A DNA stretch of 5,347 nucleotides from positions 1-5,347 of the forward strand of contig JASHXW010000486.1 in the NCBI GenBank assembly GCA_030043395.1, given 5' to 3'. Source of the stretch: Streptosporangiaceae bacterium (GTDB taxonomy: Bacteria > Actinomycetota > Actinomycetes > Streptosporangiales > Streptosporangiaceae). The position numbers were made by a program, and so were the translations under genes. Shown in pieces: positions 1 to 4,329 of the stretch; within the stretch, counting starts at the first letter, position 1, and the number at the start of each line of letters is the position of its first letter. Below the pieces are notes generated by a model. That model ran no database searches, had not been told where the DNA came from, and saw only the letters and a list, made by a program, of their open reading frames with translations.

Positions 1-158
1 ACCGCCCGCCCGGCGAATGGCTGCTTCGCCTCGTACTCCTGGCGCAGCAGCCCGAGCACCGGCATCGCGCGCTCCGCCCACGCGATCCTGGCCTGCCCGC
101 TGTCGGCGAGTCCCGGATCGGCGATGTCGGACTCGAACCCGCCTTCGACGTTAGTCAT
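1..158 (-). CDS. Second adenosylhomocysteinase (short/archaeal-type), N-terminal part
   Basis: Minus-strand frame from the ATG at 158 to the window edge gives 52 residues beginning MTNVEGGFESDIADPGLADS, followed by a GQARIAWAERAMPVLGLLRQEY segment. The D-I-A-D-P-x-L-A-x-x-G-x-x-R-I-x-W-A-E-x-x-M-P-V-L pattern is the N-terminus of the shorter S-adenosylhomocysteine hydrolases known from archaea and some bacteria. It is also recognisably parallel to the N-terminus of the neighbouring ahcY ([20 protein letters not shown]). The expected reaction is NAD-dependent reversible hydrolysis of S-adenosylhomocysteine to adenosine and homocysteine, in the cytosol. The start lies 12 nt after the ahcY stop with no clear Shine-Dalgarno, so translational coupling is likely. 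Catalytic and NAD-binding parts are outside the window. A paralogue acting on a related nucleoside-homocysteine substrate is possible. The open frame is seen; the family is recognised from about 50 residues only. Confidence 0.8.
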   Translation of the reverse strand, partial: MTNVEGGFESDIADPGLADSGQARIAWAERAMPVLGLLRQEYEAKQPFAGRA

Positions 159-170
159 GCACGCCGCGGG

Positions 171-1616
171 TCAGTAGCGGTAGAGGTCGGCCTTGTACGG
201 GCCCTCGACCGGAACGCCGATGTAGGCGGCCTGCTCCTTGCTCAGCTCGGTCAGGTGCACGCCGAGCGCGTCGAGGTGCAGCCGCGCGACGCGCTCGTCG
301 AGGTGCTTGGGCAGGACGTGGACGCCAAGCGGGTACTGGTCGGTCCTGGTGAACAGCTCGATCTGGGCCAGCACCTGGTTGGTGAAGCTGGACGACATCA
401 CGAAGCTCGGATGCCCGGTCGCGTTGCCCAGGTTGAGCAGCCGGCCCTCGGACAGCACGATGATCGAGTGACCGTCGGCGAAGACCCACTCGTCGACCTG
501 CGGCTTGATGTTGTTGCGCCGCACGCCAGGCAGCTTGGCCAGGCCGGCCATGTCGATCTCGTTGTCGAAGTGCCCGATGTTCCCGACGATGGCCTGGTGC
601 TTCATCTGGCTCATGTGCTCGGCCGTGATGATGTGGAAGTTGCCGGTCGCGGTCACGAATATGTCGGCTGTCTCCACGACGTCCTCGAGCCTGACGACCT
701 GGAACCCGTCCATGGCCGCCTGGAGCGCGCAGATGGGGTCGATCTCGGTGACCACGACCCTGGCTCCCTGGCCGCGCAGTGACTCAGTGCAGCCTTTGCC
801 GACGTCGCCGTACCCGCAGACCACGGCGACCTTGCCGCCGATAAGCGTGTCCGTGCCGCGGTTGATGCCGTCGACCAGCGAGTGGCGGCAGCCGTACTTG
901 TTGTCGAACTTGGACTTGGTGACCGAGTCGTTCACATTGATCGCAGGGAATCGCAGTGTGCCGGTCTTCGCCATCTCGTACAGCCGGTGAACGCCGGTGG
1001 TGGTCTCCTCGGTGACGCCGAGGATCGTCCCGGCTGCCTTGGTCCACTTGCCGGGGGCAGCGGCCAGGCTGGCCTGCAGCACGCCGATGATCACGTGCCA
1101 TTCTTCGGGGTCGTCGTCGCGTGGCTCGGGAACCTCTCCTGCGGCTTCGTACTCCGCGCCCTTGTGCACCAGCAGGGTCGCGTCGCCTCCGTCGTCAAGA
1201 AGCATGTTCGGGCCGTTGCCGTCGGCCCAGGTCAGTGCCTGCTCGGTGCACCACCAGTACTCCTGCAGCGTCTCGCCCTTCCAGGCGAAGACCGGGATCC
1301 CCTGCGGGTCGTCAGCGGTACCGTCCGGGCCGACTGCGACCGCCGCCGCGGCGTGGTCCTGGGTGGAGAAGATGTTGCAGCTCGCCCACCGAACCTCAGC
1401 GCCGAGAGCCACCAGCGTCTCGATGAGGACGGCCGTCTGCACGGTCATGTGCAGCGAGCCCGTGATCCGGGCGCCAGTCAGTGGCCTGGACCCCGAGTAC
1501 TCTTCGCGCAACGCCATCAGGCCTGGCATCTCGTGCTGGGCGAGCCTGATCTCCTTGCGGCCGAATTCGGCCAGCGACAGGTCGGCGACCCTGAAGGGTG
1601 GGTGGTCGGCGGACAT
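171..1616 (-). CDS. ahcY: Adenosylhomocysteinase (S-adenosyl-L-homocysteine hydrolase)
   Basis: A complete 481-residue protein, the usual length of the long bacterial form. It hydrolyses S-adenosylhomocysteine to adenosine and homocysteine, relieving product inhibition of methyltransferases. Substrate-domain motifs are [15 protein letters not shown] (54-68), [13 protein letters not shown] (80-92) and DDGGDAT (141-147). The region after residue ~145 carries the ~40-residue insertion of the long form. The catalytic block around residues 223-246 reads [20 protein letters not shown], with K234, D238 and N239 matching the human Lys186/Asp190/Asn191 set. The Rossmann loop GYGDVGKG is at 268-275. 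The C-terminus KADLYRY (475-481) is the conserved Lys/Tyr tail that completes the NAD site of the partner subunit in the tetramer. The ATG at 1616 is preceded by AGGAG five bases upstream. It is divergent from the MerR-type gene and probably co-transcribed with the second hydrolase gene downstream. No key residue looks missing. Confidence 0.98.
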   Translation of the reverse strand: MSADHPPFRVADLSLAEFGRKEIRLAQHEMPGLMALREEYSGSRPLTGARITGSLHMTVQTAVLIETLVALGAEVRWASCNIFSTQDHAAAAVAVGPDGTADDPQGIPVFAWKGETLQEYWWCTEQALTWADGNGPNMLLDDGGDATLLVHKGAEYEAAGEVPEPRDDDPEEWHVIIGVLQASLAAAPGKWTKAAGTILGVTEETTTGVHRLYEMAKTGTLRFPAINVNDSVTKSKFDNKYGCRHSLVDGINRGTDTLIGGKVAVVCGYGDVGKGCTESLRGQGARVVVTEIDPICALQAAMDGFQVVRLEDVVETADIFVTATGNFHIITAEHMSQMKHQAIVGNIGHFDNEIDMAGLAKLPGVRRNNIKPQVDEWVFADGHSIIVLSEGRLLNLGNATGHPSFVMSSSFTNQVLAQIELFTRTDQYPLGVHVLPKHLDERVARLHLDALGVHLTELSKEQAAYIGVPVEGPYKADLYRY

Positions 1617-1686
1617 CGGCGCTCCTGTAGACAGAGGGCGGTTACGGGCTGGACGACGTGCACGGCTGGCAAGTCAGCTGAGCCCG

Positions 1687-1699
1687 CGCCTGGCAGGCG
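1687..1699. repeat. Short GC-rich inverted repeat in the ahcY leader region
   Basis: CGCCTG, one central base, CAGGCG: a perfect 13-nt inverted repeat about 70 bases upstream of the ahcY start. In RNA it could form a 5-bp stem with a 3-base loop. Its meaning is unknown and short GC-rich repeats arise by chance in such DNA. Confidence 0.3.
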
Positions 1700-1708
1700 G
1701 CCGGCGGA

Positions 1709-1733
1709 CTTGCCATACCGACGGTACGGGAAG
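1709..1733. promoter_or_regulatory. 25-nt interrupted palindrome, candidate operator between ahcY and the MerR-type gene
   Basis: The left arm CTTGCCATACCG and right arm CGGTACGGGAAG surround a single central A at 1721. Ten of twelve arm positions pair. The inner core TACCG-A-CGGTA is perfect and the outer CTT...AAG ends also pair. It sits about 93 bases from the ahcY start and about 60 from the divergent regulator start. Long CTT...AAG dyads are typical of MerR-family operators, which lie in promoter spacers. On the minus strand a weak -35-like CTGTCA (1736-1741) precedes the dyad, and a weak -10-like TATGGC (1712-1717) lies in it, consistent with an ahcY promoter spanned by the site. The dyad is seen; its protein and its promoter role are inferred. 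An RNA hairpin in the ahcY leader is an alternative. Confidence 0.5.
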
Positions 1734-1763
1734 AGTGACAGCCAGCGCATCCTTCAGGCCGTG

Positions 1764-1783
1764 TTCTTAACAAGAAGTTGTTA
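1764..1783. promoter_or_regulatory. Overlapping inverted repeats on the regulator promoter, candidate autoregulatory operator
   Basis: Two perfect inverted repeats overlap: TTCTT-AAC-AAGAA (1764-1776) and TAACAA-GAAG-TTGTTA (1768-1783). The second runs into the -10 hexamer of the plus-strand promoter, so a protein bound here would block RNA polymerase. The AT-rich sequence stands out in a GC-rich neighbourhood. The likely binder is the regulator encoded immediately downstream, but this is inference. Confidence 0.5.
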
Positions 1784-1794
1784 TAATCAGCATC
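1779..1794 (+). promoter_or_regulatory. Extended -10 promoter of the MerR-type gene (leaderless transcript)
   Basis: A consensus TATAAT at 1782-1787 is preceded by TGT (1779-1781), giving the extended -10 form TGNTATAAT. No good -35 lies 15-19 bases upstream, which an extended -10 can compensate for. Counting from the hexamer, transcription should start at about 1794-1795. That is at the ATG (1795-1797), so the mRNA would have essentially no leader and no room for a Shine-Dalgarno. Leaderless transcripts are common in actinobacteria. Confidence 0.65.
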
Positions 1795-2193
1795 ATGAGG
1801 ATCACCGAGGCGGCACAACGACTCGGCATATCACCCCGAATGATGCGATACCGGGAGTCGCTCGGTCTTCTCCCGGTCGTCCGAGGCCAGGCGACCCGCC
1901 GCGAAGGCAGGCTGAGCCAGCCCACTGCCCCGCACCGGCAGTTCGGCCAGGCCGACCTGGAGGCCGTGGCACTTGGCCTGGCCATCGAGCAGCGTTACGA
2001 CATCGGCCCTGCGGAGCTCGCCTTCGGGCTGCGCGTGCTAGCCGATCCGGTCGCGCGCGGGCATGTAGCCGAGCTAGGCCGTCGAACGGGCCGGATCAGG
2101 CCACTGCCCGCCATGGCCATGGATTTCGAGAAGGAACGTGCGCGCCGAATGCTCGAGAATCCGCCCGGCCGCTCGGGTACCCGCACTAACTAA
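1795..2193 (+). CDS. MerR-type HTH transcriptional regulator
   Basis: A 132-residue protein. Residues 1-30 (MRITEAAQRLGISPRMMRYR, then ESLGLLPVVR) are the N-terminal helix-turn-helix of the MerR superfamily, where the usual form is x-I-x-E-x-A-x-x-L-G-v-S-x-R-x-L-R-Y-Y-E-x-x-G-L-L. Residues ~31-47 (GQATRREGRLSQPTAPH) look like an insertion in the wing, before the expected H-R-x-F-x-x-x-D-L-x-A-V motif at 47-57. The remainder is a short helical part ending in an acidic/basic DFEKERARRML segment, not the long coiled coil or metal-binding cysteines of classical MerR sensors. No cysteine is present, so metal sensing of the MerR/CueR kind is unlikely. Start choice: first ATG, directly at the predicted transcription start. 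It is divergent from ahcY and convergent with the CDF gene. Its target and effector are unknown; ahcY and its own promoter are the obvious candidates. Confidence 0.8.
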   Translation: MRITEAAQRLGISPRMMRYRESLGLLPVVRGQATRREGRLSQPTAPHRQFGQADLEAVALGLAIEQRYDIGPAELAFGLRVLADPVARGHVAELGRRTGRIRPLPAMAMDFEKERARRMLENPPGRSGTRTN

Positions 2194-2218
2194 GGCGCCG
2201 GCTACCTGGGGCGGCAAC
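2194..2218. other. Short convergent gap without a clear terminator
   Basis: The regulator and the CDF transporter genes converge here with only 25 bases between their stop codons. A GGCGCC/GCCGGC stretch is present, but I see no convincing stem-loop followed by a T-run in either direction. Confidence 0.4.
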
Positions 2219-3220
2219 TCAGCCCTCGTCCTCGCTCCGGCGGGCCTCGTGGACGACGCTGACCGCGGGATCGGAGGCATCAGCCCGTGACGGGTCGTAC
2301 AAGTCAGGTTCGAGGAAGATCATCCCGGCGATCGGGACAGCGGACCTGATCCTGCTCTCGGCCGAGTCGATGGCTGCCACGATGACCTCGGCTACCTCGC
2401 CAGGGCGCACCGCGAATTTAGCGGCGACGAGCAGCGATTCCGGCCCCACGTGCAAGGTACGCAGGTGGATCACCCGCTCGATCTCCGGCCCCGCCTCGAT
2501 CGCCGTGACGATCGCGCGCTGCACATCAGGACTGGCCGACTCCCCGATCAGCAGGCTCTTCATCTCCACGGCGAAGACGGCGGCCACGCACCCGAGCAGG
2601 ACTCCGATCGCGACGGATCCAGCGCCGTCCCACCTGTCGTCACCGGTGACGGTCGTCAGGATCACCGCGCATAGCGCGAAGCTCAGGCCCGTCAGCGCCG
2701 CGAAGTCCTCCAGCAGGACGGCAGGGAGTTCGGGAGCCTTGGCCCGCCTGATGAACGCGCGCCAGCTTGCCTGCCCGCGGGAGCGGTTCGACTCGCCGAT
2801 CGCCGTGCGGAACGAGAAGGCCTCTAGCCCGATCGCCACCGCGAGCACCGCGAAGGCCACGACCGGGGAAAGCACGGGCTCGGGGTGCATGATCCGGCTG
2901 ATGCCCTCGTACACCGAGAAGATCGATCCCGCGACGAACAGCACGACTGCGACGATGAACGCGTAGATGTACCGCTCGGTACCGAAGCCGAACTGGTGCT
3001 CCTGCGTCTCCTCGCGCCTGGCCCGGTTCCTGCCGATCAGCAGCAGCACCTGGTTCCCTGAGTCGGCGACCGAGTGCACCGACTCGGCCAGCATCGACGC
3101 TGACCCGGTGATCGCGAACGCGACGAACTTGGTGGCCGCTATCCCGAGGTTTGCACCCAGCGCGGCGATGACGGCACGTGGCCGCTCGCCGTGCTCGTCG
3201 GGCTCGCTAGCCTGCCGCAG
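2219..3220 (-). CDS. Cation diffusion facilitator (CDF) family efflux transporter, non-canonical start
   Basis: A membrane transporter expected to export Zn2+ or a similar divalent cation by proton antiport. From the CTG at 3220 it is 333 residues, normal for the family. TM1 is the AVIAALGANLGIAATKFVAF segment. It is followed by TGSASMLAESVHSVADSGNQ, which carries the TM2 metal-site pattern H49-x3-D53. The QFGFGTERYIYAFIVAVVLF segment (TM3), the LLEDFAALTGL segment (TM5) and the WDGAGSVAIGVLL/EMKSLLIGESA blocks (TM6) follow, then a cytoplasmic domain ending with IRSAVPIAGMIFLEPDLYD. The first in-frame ATG (3094) falls after TM1 and would remove it, so it is not the start. Between the upstream in-frame stop (3236-3238) and 3094 there is no ATG, GTG or TTG, only CTG at 3218-3220 (GAGG nine bases upstream) and CTG at 3158-3160 inside TM1. 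The CTG start would overlap the Trm112-like copy B by 14 bases. The family is certain; the start and the exact substrate are not. Confidence 0.85.
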   Translation of the reverse strand: MRQASEPDEHGERPRAVIAALGANLGIAATKFVAFAITGSASMLAESVHSVADSGNQVLLLIGRNRARREETQEHQFGFGTERYIYAFIVAVVLFVAGSIFSVYEGISRIMHPEPVLSPVVAFAVLAVAIGLEAFSFRTAIGESNRSRGQASWRAFIRRAKAPELPAVLLEDFAALTGLSFALCAVILTTVTGDDRWDGAGSVAIGVLLGCVAAVFAVEMKSLLIGESASPDVQRAIVTAIEAGPEIERVIHLRTLHVGPESLLVAAKFAVRPGEVAEVIVAAIDSAESRIRSAVPIAGMIFLEPDLYDPSRADASDPAVSVVHEARRSEDEG

Positions 3221-3744
3221 GGTCGCGCGCCTCGCTCACCAGCAGGACGGGGATGTCGTCGCGGACCGGGTAGATGAGTCCGCAGTCGGCGTTCGTGCAG
3301 ATGAGCTCGCTCGCCTCGTCGTCCGCGCGGAGCGGCGACCGGCACTTCGGGCAGGCAAGAATCTCAAGCAGCCAGTCGTCGATGTTCACCGGGTCTCCCG
3401 CATGTCTTCGATCTCCAGTCGGCCTGACGCGCTTACGCGTCCTCCCGCACGATGCGCAGCACCTCGTCAGTCACCTTAGCCAAAGTGGCCTCGTCGTCGG
3501 CCTCGACGTTCAGCCTCAGGAGCGGCTCGGTGTTGGACGGGCGCAGGTTGAACCACCAGAACGGGCCGGTGATGGTCAGCCCGTCCAGGTCGTCGGCGCT
3601 AACCTCGGGCATGGCGGCGAACGCCTGCCGCACCCTTGCCATGACCTCGGCCTGATCGGTGACCTCGCTGTTGATCTCACCGGACGAGACATACCTGGAG
3701 TACTCGCTCAGCAGCCCGGACAGCGGCCCTGACTGGCCGCCGAG
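3161..3744 (-). repeat. Tandem direct duplication, unit B
   Basis: A 584-base unit that holds the manB tail fragment, Trm112-like copy B and the first codons of the CDF gene. It abuts unit A (3745-4329) head-to-tail. Offsets between matching landmarks are 584 (Trm112 stops 3207/3791, starts 3389/3973) and 585 (manB stops 3433/4018), so one indel lies in the short intergenic stretch. Hand alignment gives about 94% identity in Trm112 and about 90% in the manB tail. The 43/44-base gap between them differs at roughly a dozen positions. Confidence 0.92.
3207..3389 (-). CDS. Trm112-like zinc-ribbon protein, copy B
   Basis: A 60-residue protein starting at GTG (3387-3389) with a GGGAGA-type ribosome site upstream. 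It has the Trm112/YcaR-type zinc ribbon: C13-P-K-C16 and C31-x4-C36, followed by the G-L-x-Y-P-V-R-D-D-I-P-V-L-L family signature. Yeast Trm112 activates several methyltransferases. The actinobacterial short form next to manB has no assigned role that I know of. Copy B differs from copy A at only three residues, all conservative (S18/A, D35/E, I38/V), and keeps all four cysteines, so both look functional. Its 3' end overlaps the open frame of the CDF gene. Confidence 0.93.
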   Translation of the reverse strand: MNIDDWLLEILACPKCRSPLRADDEASELICTNADCGLIYPVRDDIPVLLVSEARDPAAG

Positions 3745-3747
3745 CGC
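3433..3747 (-). pseudogene. Duplicated C-terminal fragment of manB (phosphohexomutase domain 4), startless
   Basis: The frame gives 104 codons matching the last 104 residues of the adjacent full manB, ending at TAA (3433-3435). It covers roughly domain 4 of the alpha-D-phosphohexomutase fold, including the phosphate-binding RPSNTEP loop (3523-3543). It lacks the catalytic serine, metal and sugar-binding loops, so it cannot be a mutase alone. Upstream it fuses in frame to CDF-derived codons (GERPRAVIAALG) and stays open to a TAA at 3820-3822. Within that frame there is no ATG or GTG before the internal ATG at 3642; a CTG at 3802-3804 would give a 123-residue chimera. There is no frameshift or stop. 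Of 32 changed codons, 8 change the amino acid, including AA for GG in the QAFxxMPEV segment and F for D before WWFNLRP. It is most simply a duplication remnant, but its intact frame leaves translation possible. Confidence 0.85.
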
Positions 3748-4329
3748 CGCGATGACGGCACGCGGCCGCTCGCCGTCCTCAGCGGGCCCGCTAGCCTGCC
3801 GCAGGGTCGCGCGCCTCGCTTACCAGCAGGACCGGGATGTCGTCCCGGACCGGGTACACGAGGCCGCACTCGGCATTCGTGCAGATGAGCTCGCTCGCCT
3901 CGTCGTCCGCGCGCAGCGGCGCCCGGCACTTCGGGCAGGCCAGAATCTCAAGCAGCCAGTCGTCGATGTTCACGCGGTCTCCTGCCTATCTCGGAATCTC
4001 CGGGCGGGCGGACGAGCTCAGGCGTCATCCCGCACGATGCGCAGCACCTCGTCAGTCACCTTAGCCAGGGTGGCGTCGTCGTCGGCCTCGACATTGAGCC
4101 GCAGCAGCGGCTCGGTGTTGGAGGGCCGCAGGTTGAACCACCAGTCCGGGCCGGTGATGGTCAGTCCGTCCAGGTCGTCGGCGCTGACCTCGGGCATGCC
4201 GCCGAACGCCTGCCGCACCCGCGCCATGACCTCGGCCTGGTCGCTCACCTCGCTGTTGATCTCCCCGGACGACACGTACCGGGAGTACTGGCTCAGCAGA
4301 CCCGACAGCGGTCCTGACTGGCTGCCGAG
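3745..4329 (-). repeat. Tandem direct duplication, unit A
   Basis: This unit holds the authentic end of manB, Trm112-like copy A and a short CDF-derived 5' stretch (about 3745-3790) that is fused to the manB fragment of unit B. The junction near 3740-3750 lies where manB (LAALGSQSG) and the CDF gene (IAALGANLG) share an A-A-L-G-coding stretch. In this region the CDF-derived bases differ from the CDF gene's own 5' end at about five of fifty positions. Confidence 0.9.
3791..3973 (-). CDS. Trm112-like zinc-ribbon protein, copy A
   Basis: A 60-residue protein from GTG (3971-3973), with an AGGAG motif five bases upstream, to TAG. The zinc-ribbon cysteines C13, C16, C31 and C36 are intact, followed by the G-L-V-Y-P-V-R-D-D-I-P-V-L-L signature. 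It lies 44 bases downstream of the manB stop, the position this gene usually occupies after actinobacterial manB, so it is presumably in the manB operon. Copy A differs from copy B by about 11 of 183 bases and three residues. The role of this short Trm112-like form is not established. Zinc binding and a partner function, for example with a methyltransferase or sugar-phosphate enzyme, are inference from the fold. Confidence 0.93.
   Translation of the reverse strand: MNIDDWLLEILACPKCRAPLRADDEASELICTNAECGLVYPVRDDIPVLLVSEARDPAAG

Noticed and set aside
1768..1783. GlnR/TnrA-type nitrogen regulator site
   Set aside because: The half-sites are TAACA...TGTTA, the reverse arrangement of the TGTNA-N7-TNACA consensus, and the spacing differs.
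1617..1790. SAM or SAH riboswitch upstream of ahcY
   Set aside because: I looked for a structured leader with conserved riboswitch cores and found only separate short palindromes. A covariance-model search (Rfam) would settle it; I cannot support the call from reading.
882..2189. Long plus-strand open frame of 435 codons antisense to ahcY and running into the regulator gene
   Set aside because: It is an overlapping frame created by high GC content. Its translation is rich in R, G, A and P with no recognisable family, and it conflicts with ahcY and the MerR-type gene, which are clear.
2219..3094. CDF transporter starting at the ATG at 3094 (291 residues)
   Set aside because: This start would remove all of TM1, although its coding sequence is present in frame and conserved upstream.
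3433..3642. A free-standing 69-residue gene beginning at the internal ATG 3642
   Set aside because: That ATG matches an internal methionine of manB (EVMARVRQAF), with no Shine-Dalgarno-like sequence dedicated to it. It is better read as part of the duplicated fragment.
3161..4329. Insertion sequence or phage element as the cause of the duplication
   Set aside because: No transposase, terminal inverted repeats or attachment site is visible; the unit is made only of host operon sequence.
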